Positions 1 through 5,835 of a stretch of DNA of 7,067 nt are shown here, in pieces (the first letter of the stretch is position 1; every line of letters begins with the position of its first letter). The notes under the pieces are model-generated. The model had not been told where the DNA came from, made no database searches, and saw nothing but the letters and a program-made list of their open reading frames with translations. Source of the DNA: Coriobacteriales bacterium (GTDB lineage Bacteria; Actinomycetota; Coriobacteriia; Coriobacteriales; UBA8131); NCBI GenBank assembly GCA_031282085.1, contig JAITEK010000034.1, forward strand, positions 1 through 7,067, written 5' to 3'. The position numbers and the translations under genes were made by a program.

Positions 1-635
1 ATCTGCCGCAGCTGGATGTCGCTAACCCCGCCGTGCGGGTAGAACACGATGATATTGGTGTGAGCGCGGTCGCGAAAGCCCTCAAGCGCTGCCTTACCGG
101 TGTCGCCCGAGGTGGCGACGAGTATGAGGAAGTCGTTCTGCGCAAGAGAGGGTGGGACAGTGGGGGACGGGGCAAGTGTCCCACTTTGGGTCAAAAGTGG
201 GACACTGGCCCCGTCGCGCAGCTGTTCGATAGCCGCCGAGAAGAACACCGGCAAACACTGTAACGCCATATCCTTAAAAGCCGAGGTCGGCCCGTGCCAC
301 AGCTCCAGCACAAAGCTACCGGGGGCAACCTCCACCACCGGGGCGATCTCGGGGCTGTCAAAGTTCTTCCCATACGCCTGCCGCATGAGCTCATCTATCA
401 CCGGCGAAGGCAAGTCCACGCCAAACCGCCGGTAGACGCTCGCTGCCGCAGCGGCATAGGGCAACCGCCCAAGCTCAACAACCTCGTCCAGCGCAAGCCG
501 CGGCATCACCCGCGGCACAAACAACCCGCCACCCTCTGCGATACCCGCAACGATAGTCTGCGTAAACGTAAGTGCCTCGGGCGCCAGCCCGCGCGTATCC
601 ATATAAGTGTTGATGAAGCCCTGCTTTTCGCTCAT
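1..635 (-). CDS. thrC: Threonine synthase, partial (3' end beyond window)
   Basis: Converts O-phosphohomoserine to threonine using pyridoxal phosphate in the cytoplasm. I translated 211 uninterrupted codons from the ATG at 635 to the window edge; the rest of the gene lies outside. The start is supported by a GAGGA Shine-Dalgarno sequence about 8 nt upstream. Seen: an N-terminal domain with GGGLFVPRV (residues 35-43), the PLP-lysine motif HGPTSAFKDMALQ with Lys121, and the phosphate-binding loop VATSGDTGKAALEGF (about 173-187), all typical of the bacterial threonine synthase family. Odd: between residues about 141 and 166, where relatives have a short charged loop, there is an extra Pro/Ser/Thr-rich stretch (SVPLLTQSGTLAPSPTVPPS) encoded by a strong DNA hairpin, described separately. 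It stands alone on the minus strand, divergent from the aro cluster. The family call is very secure; whether the enzyme tolerates the insert is inferred from the intact frame. Confidence 0.95.
   Translation of the reverse strand, partial: MSEKQGFINTYMDTRGLAPEALTFTQTIVAGIAEGGGLFVPRVMPRLALDEVVELGRLPYAAAAASVYRRFGVDLPSPVIDELMRQAYGKNFDSPEIAPVVEVAPGSFVLELWHGPTSAFKDMALQCLPVFFSAAIEQLRDGASVPLLTQSGTLAPSPTVPPSLAQNDFLILVATSGDTGKAALEGFRDRAHTNIIVFYPHGGVSDIQLRQ
166..215. repeat. 50-nt imperfect palindrome inserted in frame within thrC
   Basis: Positions 166-187 pair with 194-215 in 21 of 22 positions around a 6-nt loop (GGGTCA). The inner 13 bp (AGTGTCCCACTTT / AAAGTGGGACACT) and the outer 8 bp (GACGGGGC / GCCCCGTC) are perfect, with one A/G mismatch between them. 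A degenerate further copy of the arm, GTGGGACAGTGGGGGAC, lies at 153-167, so the whole foreign-looking stretch is about 138-215. It is read through in thrC as a Pro/Ser/Thr-rich peptide. It resembles a dispersed palindromic repeat or small non-autonomous element that inserted without breaking the frame, as Rickettsia palindromic elements do. Dispersal elsewhere in the genome cannot be seen from this window. Confidence 0.85.
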
Positions 636-864
636 ATAACCATTCCTCATCCGAAAGGCTCGTAACCCGTACCCCACCATGATACCGTAACCCACCCGAG
701 CACAGCCAAACATACCAGAGCTTGTACCGGATAGATACACGGGCGGATATAAGCGGTTGCATGAAGGCGACTATTAGCGCATCAGGGAGAGCGCATAGCC
801 GCAACGTGGTACAATCGGTAGCTGTTGCCAGTATGTGTTCAAAAAAGGGTTATGGAGCAGCGAG
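636..864. other. Divergent thrC/aroC intergenic region
   Basis: This 229-nt stretch holds no convincing gene; it should carry promoters for both directions. For thrC (minus strand) the best but weak candidate is TATCAT (679-684) with TTGGCT (704-709) and a 19-nt spacer. That -10 lies between two direct copies of CGTAACCC (661-668 and 686-693, start to start 25 nt), which could be regulator sites. For aroC see the extended -10 at 807-815. No riboswitch, T-box or terminator-like hairpin was recognised. Confidence 0.5.
807..815 (+). promoter_or_regulatory. Candidate extended -10 promoter for aroC
   Basis: TGG-TACAAT is an extended -10 element (TGn plus 5 of 6 matches to TATAAT). No good -35 is seen 16-18 nt upstream, which is acceptable for this promoter class. 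Transcription would start near 822 and give a leader of roughly 43 nt before the aroC ATG at 865. It would serve the aroC-aroK-aroB operon. Confidence 0.4.
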
Positions 865-2043
865 ATGAAGTATGTTACCGCGGGCGAATCGCATGGGCCG
901 GCGCTTCTTGCCATCGTAAGTGAGGTGCCGGCGGGGTTTGCGCTTACGAGCGCCGCCATCAACAGCGAGCTTGTGCGGCGGCAGAGCGGTTATGGGCGCG
1001 GGGGGCGCATGGCCATCGAGCGTGACGAGGTGCAGGTGCTCTCAGGCCTGCGCTTCGGCAGGACCCTCGGCAGCCCCCTGGCTCTCAAGATAGATAACCG
1101 CGACTGGGCCAACTGGACTGAGCGCATGGCGCAGGAGGGAAGACCTCCCCGCGACCTGGTGCTGGAGCAGCATCCGCGTCCTGGTCACGCCGACCTGGTG
1201 GGCGCGCTTAAGACGGGTGCCCAGGACTGTCGCGACGTATTGGAGCGCGCGAGTGCCCGCGAGACAGCGGCTCGCGTTGCGGCTGGTGCCGTTGCGAAGG
1301 CCTATCTTGCGCACTTCGGTGTGGAGATTGGTTCCTACGTAACGCGCATCAGCGATGTTGAGCTACCTGCTGCGGCAATCGAGCGCAAGAACGGCGTCTT
1401 TTCGCAGACAAAGGTCGAGGCTTCGCCTGTGCGTTGCCCGGATGAGGAAGCCAGCGCGCGCATGGTCGCGGCTATCGACGCGGCCCGTGAGGCGGGGGAG
1501 AGTCTTGGAGGCTGGTTTACGATTACCGCGACTGGCCTGGCGCCTGGTCTCGGCGGCTATGCGGAGGCCGAGCAGCGCCTTACGGGGCGCATCGGCGGTG
1601 CTCTGCTCTCCATCCCCGCCATCCGTGGCGTGGAGTTCGGTCTGGGCTTTTTGGCGGGTACACTGCCGGGTTCCCAGGTGCACGACCCCATCATCTGCGC
1701 GGACGAGGCGGGCGCGTTTGGGCACATCACCCGCGCGAGCAACAACGCGGGCGGTCTTGAGGGCGGCATGACCACGGGGGAGCCGCTGGTTGTCCATGCC
1801 GTGATGAAGCCCATCCCCACGCTTGCCAGCCCGCTTCAGACCATCGACCTCAAGACCCACGAGGCGGTTGAGGCGTCCAGGGAACGCAGCGACGTCTGCG
1901 CCGTACCCGCCGCGGCGGTGGTCGCCGAGGCGCAGCTCGCGCTTGTCCTTGCGAGTGCCTACCAGGAGAAGTTCGGGCGCGACACCCTCGCCGACGCGCT
2001 GACGGCGTTTGAGGCATACGCCGCGCGGATAGCGGTGCGTTGA
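865..2043 (+). CDS. aroC: Chorismate synthase
   Basis: Last step of the shikimate pathway: 5-enolpyruvylshikimate-3-phosphate to chorismate with reduced FMN, in the cytoplasm. The 392-residue protein has the usual family length. Seen: N-terminal signature YVTAGESHGPALLAIV (residues 3-18), RPGHADLVGALK (about 105-116), the second signature LERASARETAARVAAGAVAKA (126-146, written here as its start LERASARET and end AVAKA), and the C-terminal signature RSDVCAVPAAAVVAEA (341-356). Conserved His10 and His108 are present. I chose ATG 865 because conserved sequence begins at once and GGAG lies 7 nt upstream (854-857); the in-frame GTG at 835 would add ten unconserved residues. Its stop overlaps the aroK start (TTGA, 2040-2043), so it heads a coupled operon. 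Confidence 0.97.
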   Translation: MKYVTAGESHGPALLAIVSEVPAGFALTSAAINSELVRRQSGYGRGGRMAIERDEVQVLSGLRFGRTLGSPLALKIDNRDWANWTERMAQEGRPPRDLVLEQHPRPGHADLVGALKTGAQDCRDVLERASARETAARVAAGAVAKAYLAHFGVEIGSYVTRISDVELPAAAIERKNGVFSQTKVEASPVRCPDEEASARMVAAIDAAREAGESLGGWFTITATGLAPGLGGYAEAEQRLTGRIGGALLSIPAIRGVEFGLGFLAGTLPGSQVHDPIICADEAGAFGHITRASNNAGGLEGGMTTGEPLVVHAVMKPIPTLASPLQTIDLKTHEAVEASRERSDVCAVPAAAVVAEAQLALVLASAYQEKFGRDTLADALTAFEAYAARIAVR

Positions 2044-2840
2044 GCGCCATGGACGTGCTTGCCAACCACATCATCTTCATAGGCTTCATGGGCTCGGGCA
2101 AATCGAGTGTCGCACGCCGGCTCGCGCGTTTTGAGAAGATGAACTGCATTGATATGGACAGTTACATCGAGCGCGAGGCGGGCATGAGCGTCCCGCGCAT
2201 CTTCGAGCTTGAGGGTGAGGAGGGTTTTCGCGTCCGCGAGCTCGACTTCCTGCGTTCCATGCTCATCCGTGACCGCTGCGTACTCTCCTGTGGCGGCGGC
2301 GTGGTTGTGCGCGAACAGAGCCGCGAACTGCTCAAACAACTGGGAACGGTTGTCTATCTCAAGGTCGACGCCGATGAGGCCGTCTCCCGCATCTCGCGGC
2401 CAGAGACGCGACCGCTGCTCTCGGGCGCCGTCCCACCCGCCGAGATACTCGCGTCGCGCCTGGCGTATTATGAGGAGACAGCGGATATTACCGTTGACAC
2501 GCGAGGAATCTCGATGCCGCAGGTAACAGCCGCAGCACAGCGCGCGCTGAGGATGGCCGGGAAGCTGCCGCCCTCAAGCAGGCCGCAAGGCTCGGGCAGG
2601 CCGCACGCCACAAGCGGGTCCTCCGCCGCAAGCAGGCCGCGCACCGCAAGCAAGCCTCCCGCCGCAAGCAGGCCGCAAGGCTCGGGCAAACCATCCTCTC
2701 CAGACAGGTCGCCTTCCAGGAGCGACAGGCCGCAAGCCACAGGCAAGCCGCCTTCTGCCGACAACACCTCAAGCAAACAGCAAATCCCCGGCAGATCGCC
2801 GCGTGTGCGCCGATCGGCGCGTTTGGAGGGACGACAATGA
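2040..2840 (+). CDS. aroK: Shikimate kinase with long repetitive Pro/Ser/Arg-rich C-terminal tail
   Basis: Phosphorylates shikimate to shikimate-3-phosphate with ATP. The kinase domain spans about residues 9-175: Walker A GFMGSGKS (15-22), the shikimate-binding Asp40 in DMDSYIE, Arg64 in GEEGFRVRE, the GGG turn (85-87), and the lid motif ETRPLL with Arg124. From about residue 176 to 266 the protein continues as a low-complexity tail rich in Ser, Pro, Arg, Lys and Gly, with repeated blocks such as AASRPQGSGKP and SRPQGSGRP. Normal shikimate kinases end near 170-180 residues. The TTG start at 2040 overlaps the aroC stop; ATG 2049 is the alternative, and neither has a strong Shine-Dalgarno sequence, consistent with coupling. 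The end overlaps aroB by 4 nt (ATGA). The tail is predicted to be disordered; its function is unknown. Bifidobacteria are known to have fused AroK-AroB proteins, so the tail may be a relic or precursor of such a linker (inference). Confidence 0.93.
   Translation: MSAMDVLANHIIFIGFMGSGKSSVARRLARFEKMNCIDMDSYIEREAGMSVPRIFELEGEEGFRVRELDFLRSMLIRDRCVLSCGGGVVVREQSRELLKQLGTVVYLKVDADEAVSRISRPETRPLLSGAVPPAEILASRLAYYEETADITVDTRGISMPQVTAAAQRALRMAGKLPPSSRPQGSGRPHATSGSSAASRPRTASKPPAASRPQGSGKPSSPDRSPSRSDRPQATGKPPSADNTSSKQQIPGRSPRVRRSARLEGRQ
2575..2688. repeat. Direct repeats in the aroK tail region
   Basis: A perfect 24-nt sequence at 2575-2598 recurs at 2665-2688, exactly 90 nt (30 codons) later. Shorter partial copies containing GCAAGCAGGCCGC or GCAAGCAAGCC occur between them (around 2627-2655), and looser versions (AGGCCGCAAGCCACAGGCAA-like) near 2726-2750. 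This gives the repeated SRPQGSG block in AroK. The pattern suggests growth by slippage or unequal recombination. The repeats are also free of stops in the frame used by aroB. Confidence 0.85.
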
Positions 2841-3934
2841 GCACGCAACGTCTGAAGGTCATCCTCAACGCGGATAGCGACTACGACATCCGGGTAGGCG
2901 TCGGCGTGCTCGATACCTTTGCTTCGCGTCTGCGCGATGAGACGGATGCCGAGAAGGCCGTGGTCATCACCGACAGCAACGTCGGCCCGCTGTATCTTGA
3001 GCGCGTTCGCGAGGGGCTTACCCAAGCGGGTTTTGAGGCGTTTGACCTTACGGTTCCTGCTGGTGAGGAGAGCAAGAGCATCGCGGTTGCCTCCGAACTC
3101 TGGGAAGCGCTTGCCCTGCTCGGCCTGGGGCGCGATGGCCTTATCGTCGGTCTCGGCGGCGGCGTCGCGGGCGACCTCGCGGGCTTTGTCGCCTCAACCT
3201 ATATGCGGGGCGTCGACTGCGTTCAGGTTCCCACGACCCTGCTCGCGATGGTCGACTCGTCCATCGGCGGCAAGACCGGCGTAAACCTCGTCGCGGGCAA
3301 GAATCTCGTCGGCACCTTCAAACAACCCATCCATGTCCTTGCCGACCTCGAGACGTTACGCACGCTGCCGACGGAAGAATGGGACAACGGTTTTGCTGAG
3401 ATAGCAAAATCGGCGCTTATCGACGGCCCGGAGTTCTATCAGTGGCTTGAGGGCAACGCCGAGGCCCTCCTCGCGCACGACGAGGAGATCACGCAGCAGG
3501 CCATCGTGCGGGCGCTCACCTTCAAAGCGCGGGTGGTTGCCAGCGACGTGACCGAGAAGGGGCAGCGGGAATGTCTCAACTACGGGCACACTTTCGCCCA
3601 CGCGCTTGAGGCGGCCTCGGGTTTTCGTATTTCCCACGGACGTGCCGTCGCCGAGGGCATGCGCTTTGCCGCGCGCCTTGCGGTTGAGGCAGTAGGCGCG
3701 CCCGCGGCTTTCGCAGACGCTCAAGATGCCCTTCTCAACCGCCTGGGACTCCAACCGATAACCGAGGCGTTTTCTGCCGACGAGTTGTATGGGCGAATGT
3801 TCTCCGACAAGAAGGTCCGCAAGGGCGCGCTGCGCTTTGTGCTCGCCCAGGCGCCCGGACAGTGGGAGAGCGTTGCCGTCGACCCTGATCTTGTGAAGAT
3901 TTACCTCATATTATGGGAACAGGCAAAGATGTAG
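2837..3934 (+). CDS. aroB: 3-dehydroquinate synthase
   Basis: Second step of the shikimate pathway: cyclises DAHP to 3-dehydroquinate, using NAD and a divalent metal, in the cytoplasm. The 365-residue length is normal. Seen: the NAD-binding GLGGGVAGDLAGFVAS (about 105-120), VPTTLLAMVDSSIGGKTGVN (131-150), the KNLVGTFKQP segment (155-164), and the three expected metal ligands Glu188 (in NGFAEIAK), His251 (in LNYGHTFAHALEA) and His267 (in RISHGRAVAEGM). ATG 2837 overlaps the aroK stop in an ATGA arrangement and has a strong GGAGGG (2825-2830) 6 nt upstream, so it can be translated both by coupling and independently. No terminator follows; the next gene, aroQ, begins after 158 nt. Confidence 0.97.
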   Translation: MSTQRLKVILNADSDYDIRVGVGVLDTFASRLRDETDAEKAVVITDSNVGPLYLERVREGLTQAGFEAFDLTVPAGEESKSIAVASELWEALALLGLGRDGLIVGLGGGVAGDLAGFVASTYMRGVDCVQVPTTLLAMVDSSIGGKTGVNLVAGKNLVGTFKQPIHVLADLETLRTLPTEEWDNGFAEIAKSALIDGPEFYQWLEGNAEALLAHDEEITQQAIVRALTFKARVVASDVTEKGQRECLNYGHTFAHALEAASGFRISHGRAVAEGMRFAARLAVEAVGAPAAFADAQDALLNRLGLQPITEAFSADELYGRMFSDKKVRKGALRFVLAQAPGQWESVAVDPDLVKIYLILWEQAKM

Positions 3935-4014
3935 CGTGAGAACGTGATGCAAAGGCGCGGTATAGGGTAAGATAGGATAAACCGCTGTCAGCAGCCATGT
4001 TTTGGCCCTACGGC

Positions 4015-4044
4015 TTGACAAGGAGAACGCCAGGAAGACATACT
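4015..4044 (+). promoter_or_regulatory. Candidate promoter for aroQ
   Basis: A perfect -35 hexamer TTGACA (4015-4020) is followed after 18 nt by CATACT (4039-4044), matching 4 of 6 -10 positions. Transcription would begin near 4051, about 40 nt before the aroQ start. With the 158-nt gap after aroB and no terminator there, aroQ may be expressed both by read-through and from this site. Confidence 0.5.
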
Positions 4045-4082
4045 GTCGCAGAAGGAGACGCCTGTTGTGGCAGCACAGGAAT

Positions 4083-4087
4083 GGAGG
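4083..4087 (+). promoter_or_regulatory. Ribosome binding site deciding the aroQ start
   Basis: GGAGG lies 5 nt before ATG 4093 and only 2 nt before ATG 4090. Spacing therefore favours 4093, which also gives the canonical N-terminus MKILVLNGPNLNLLG. An in-frame ATG at 4081 and an upstream one at 3997 would place this Shine-Dalgarno sequence inside the gene. Confidence 0.7.
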
Positions 4088-4092
4088 AAATG

Positions 4093-4641
4093 ATGAAGAT
4101 TCTCGTGTTGAACGGACCCAATCTCAACCTCTTGGGGCAACGTGAGCCGGATATATACGGATCGCTCACCCTTGAGGAGCTCAATCGCCAGCTTGCGATA
4201 TATGGTGAGGAGCTTAACGAGAAGCGCGGCAGTCAGGCAGAGAGAGTCGAGCTGTTCTTCTACCAGTCGAACCACGAGGGCATTCTCGTGGACACGATTC
4301 AGGGTGCTTTGGGCACCTATGGTGGAATCATCTACAATCCCGCGGCGCACACGCACTACTCCATCGCGCTACGCGACGCCATTGCTTCGGTGACCGTTCC
4401 TGTGGTTGAGGTGCACCTCTCGGACATCAGTCTGCGTGAGGGCTTCCGTGCGATCTCGGTTATCGCCGACGCGTGCATAGGGCAGTTCAAGGGCAGGGGC
4501 GTGGACTCCTACAAGGACGCCATCGACCTGCTCGTCGGCTATCTCGACGCTGCTGCGCCGTCGAGCAAGGCGGAAGAAGAAGGCACTACGCCGCGCAGGT
4601 TCAGCAACTCGGTGCTGTTCCCCGACGATCAGAACGCCTGA
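4093..4641 (+). CDS. aroQ: Type II 3-dehydroquinate dehydratase
   Basis: Dehydrates 3-dehydroquinate to 3-dehydroshikimate, the step after AroB; type II enzymes are dodecamers in the cytoplasm. Seen in the 182-residue protein: NGPNLNLLGQREPDIYG (7-23) with Arg17 and catalytic Tyr22, FFYQSNHEG (55-63), YNPAAHTHYSIALRDA (81-96) with Asn82, His88 and Asp95, and VEVHLSDISLREGFR (105-119) with Glu106, His108 and Arg115. These match the known active-site set of the family. Usual length is about 145-150 residues; here an extra stretch of roughly 30 residues (from about 153, AAAPSSKAEEEGTTPRRFSN onward) follows the core and looks flexible. It is transcribed in the same direction as aroCKB and ends before a strong terminator. 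In many actinobacteria aroQ ends the same cluster. Confidence 0.96.
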   Translation: MKILVLNGPNLNLLGQREPDIYGSLTLEELNRQLAIYGEELNEKRGSQAERVELFFYQSNHEGILVDTIQGALGTYGGIIYNPAAHTHYSIALRDAIASVTVPVVEVHLSDISLREGFRAISVIADACIGQFKGRGVDSYKDAIDLLVGYLDAAAPSSKAEEEGTTPRRFSNSVLFPDDQNA

Positions 4642-4742
4642 TCCGCGGACGTCCCTTCCGTTAATCCCGCCGCGCCCGCGGTTGCGTCTCCCGTCGCGCC
4701 CCGTCGCGCCTGCGACTGCATGCTCGGCCCCGGCCTTTGTTG

Positions 4743-4778
4743 GTCGGCTCCGGTTGTTCTGATTTTTGACCGGCCGAC
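4743..4778. other. Bulged inverted repeat after aroQ
   Basis: GTCGG (4743-4747) and CCGGT (4750-4754) pair with ACCGGCCGAC (4769-4778), giving 10 bp with a 2-nt bulge around a 14-nt loop that contains TTTTT. It lies just upstream of the main terminator. There is no T-run after the stem, so it may be an accessory 3'-end structure or chance. The rest of the 152 nt between aroQ and this terminator is C-rich with a short duplicated CCGTCGCGCC (about 4690-4709). Confidence 0.35.
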
Positions 4779-4793
4779 TCCATTCCACACAAG

Positions 4794-4827
4794 AAACACC
4801 CCCGGCACATCCGCGCCGGGGGTGTTT
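4794..4827. terminator. Bidirectional intrinsic terminator between aroQ and cytochrome gene
   Basis: A perfect 13-bp GC-rich stem, AAACACCCCCGGC (4794-4806) with GCCGGGGGTGTTT (4815-4827), closes an 8-nt loop. On the plus strand it ends in GTTTGATT; on the minus strand the stem ends in GTTTCTTGTG. It lies 153 nt after the aroQ stop and 35 nt after the stop of the convergent cytochrome gene, so it probably serves both. The T-runs are short but the stem is very stable. Confidence 0.85.
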
Positions 4828-4861
4828 GATTACTGGTGTGGGTCAGCGTCCTCAGCCGATA

Positions 4862-5614
4862 CTACTTGGCTTCCAGCTGCTTCTTCTGATCCTGCTGCTC
4901 TTTGTAGGTTATCCAGCCCTCGGGGAGCTCTACATCGTTGTGGCACTGGGTGCACATGAGAACCGACTGCTCATGGGTCTGATGGCAGTTGCTGCAATCC
5001 TGATTACCAAGGTGCGAATCATGAGGATTACGATGCTGATCCGCCGTCAGCTTCTTCAGATCATCGATGGAAGTGATGCCCTCGTGGCACTCGGGACGCA
5101 GGCAGAACTCAACGCCGTTCTTGTCGCCCGAACCCTCTTTGATCTGGCCCGCAAGCATCTTCATCTCAACGGGGACCTCATAGTCGCCCGTTACCCACTT
5201 CACGCCTTCGGTCATCTGCTCGGCCATGTCAGGCACATGGCAACTGAGGCAGTTGAGCTGCTGGTCGCTCTCCTTGTGGAGGGTCACGCTCAGCTGAGCG
5301 CCCGAATCCGCTTGGGCAGAGTTAACCGACGTACCTTCCTCATAGCTTACAACGTAAGGATCCATGGGGGTGTGACAGACAAAGTTACAGAACCAAGGCT
5401 GCCCGTGGAACGCCAGGTAGAAACCACCTCCGGCACCAGCTAAAACCACTATGAAGGCAACAACGATTATCGCGATTTTGATACCCAGCCCGAGTTTTTT
5501 CTTCGGTTTGGGTGCCGACTCATCGCCAGAATCTGCTTCATCTGTGGTTTCTGGTACATTTGACGCTTCTTGCTCTGTTAATTCTTGCTCTGTCAATTCA
5601 TTTTTCTCGCTCAT
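4862..5614 (-). CDS. Membrane-anchored NapC/NrfH-like multihaem cytochrome c (five haem motifs)
   Basis: A 250-residue protein: an acidic cytoplasmic N-terminus (1-35), the positive cluster KPKKK (36-40), one transmembrane helix (about 43-69), then an exported haem domain. Five haem c sites are visible: C76NFVCH81 (CX3CH, with Met84 close behind), C122LSCH126, C171LRPECH177 (CX4CH), C207SNCH211 and C221TQCH225. Helix anchor plus PWFCNFVCHTPM is like the NapC/NirT/NrfH family, which passes electrons from membrane quinols to exported reductases; classical members have four haems. No partner reductase is next to it in the window, so the acceptor is unknown. The start at 5614 has GAAAGG 6 nt upstream; an in-frame ATG at 5650 with a stronger GGAGGAG would add 12 residues. 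A short tandem repeat codes LTEQELTEQE. It converges on aroQ and diverges from the YgbA-like gene. Type is sure, role is inferred. Confidence 0.88.
   Translation of the reverse strand: MSEKNELTEQELTEQEASNVPETTDEADSGDESAPKPKKKLGLGIKIAIIVVAFIVVLAGAGGGFYLAFHGQPWFCNFVCHTPMDPYVVSYEEGTSVNSAQADSGAQLSVTLHKESDQQLNCLSCHVPDMAEQMTEGVKWVTGDYEVPVEMKMLAGQIKEGSGDKNGVEFCLRPECHEGITSIDDLKKLTADQHRNPHDSHLGNQDCSNCHQTHEQSVLMCTQCHNDVELPEGWITYKEQQDQKKQLEAK
5570..5599. repeat. 15-nt tandem duplication in the cytochrome N-terminus
   Basis: TTGCTCTGTTAATTC (5570-5584) is followed directly by TTGCTCTGTCAATTC (5585-5599), with one mismatch. On the minus strand it codes the repeated pentapeptide ELTEQ in the acidic cytoplasmic tail (residues 6-15). 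Being in-frame and outside the haem domain, it should be neutral; it is a plausible site of length variation between strains. Confidence 0.8.
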
Positions 5615-5652
5615 AGCCAACCTTTCGGAGAGATTGCATACCCATCTCATTT

Positions 5653-5659
5653 CTCCTCC
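5653..5659 (-). promoter_or_regulatory. Strong Shine-Dalgarno for an alternative cytochrome start
   Basis: On the minus strand GGAGGAG ends 2 nt before an in-frame ATG at 5650 (the GGAGG core is 4 nt away). Starting there would add MRWVCNLSERLA before the ATG at 5614. The added codons include AGA and AGG, unlike a GC-rich gene, which argues for 5614; the better Shine-Dalgarno argues for 5650. Either way the mature haem domain is unchanged. Confidence 0.45.
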
Positions 5660-5677
5660 GTGTCCTTTCGGTTTCCC

Positions 5678-5705
5678 ATTGTAGCAAAGTGTTGACGATA
5701 AACAC
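5678..5705 (-). promoter_or_regulatory. Candidate cytochrome promoter with adjacent inverted repeat
   Basis: On the minus strand TGC-TACAAT (5678-5686) is an extended -10 element; transcription would start near 5671, about 20 nt before ATG 5650 and 56 nt before ATG 5614. Immediately upstream, GTGTT (minus strand 5705-5701) and AACAC (5693-5689) form an inverted repeat with a 7-nt centre, in the -35 to -10 interval. That is where a repressor or class II activator would bind. No regulator family is recognised from it. Confidence 0.4.
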
Positions 5706-5835
5706 AGATTATTAGGAAGATTTTTTGCTCCCAAAGCCGCAATTTTGGGTAAATGGGCGCCGACCGGGCAACGAGAGGGGAGAAAGAGCGGAACCGGATG
5801 CGGCAAACAGGCCTATTGTAGTACGACGCTTCTCG

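Noticed and set aside
191..394. Minus-strand open frame and overlapping plus-strand frames at 33-665
   Set aside because: They are out of phase with thrC, which shows clear family motifs over the same bases; their peptides are Arg/Ser-rich shadows.
1363..1860. 165-residue minus-strand open frame opposite aroC
   Set aside because: High-GC antisense shadow; no domain, no Shine-Dalgarno, and aroC motifs fill the region.
2468..3025. 185-residue minus-strand open frame with repeated Leu/Ala-Gly blocks opposite the aroK tail
   Set aside because: The repeats are the antisense reading of the aroK tail and aroB start; no start signal, and both sense genes are secure.
3997..4092. In-frame upstream extension of aroQ (32 residues)
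   Set aside because: The extra sequence is unconserved, covers the predicted promoter and the Shine-Dalgarno, and the canonical N-terminus begins at 4093.
4766..5443. 225-residue plus-strand open frame opposite the cytochrome
   Set aside because: Antisense to a gene with five haem motifs; no family resemblance.
5730..5749. CCCAAA/TTTGGG hairpin as a terminator
   Set aside because: Only 6 bp, and the T-run (5721-5726) lies on the wrong side for plus-strand termination, while the minus-strand side downstream is A-rich.
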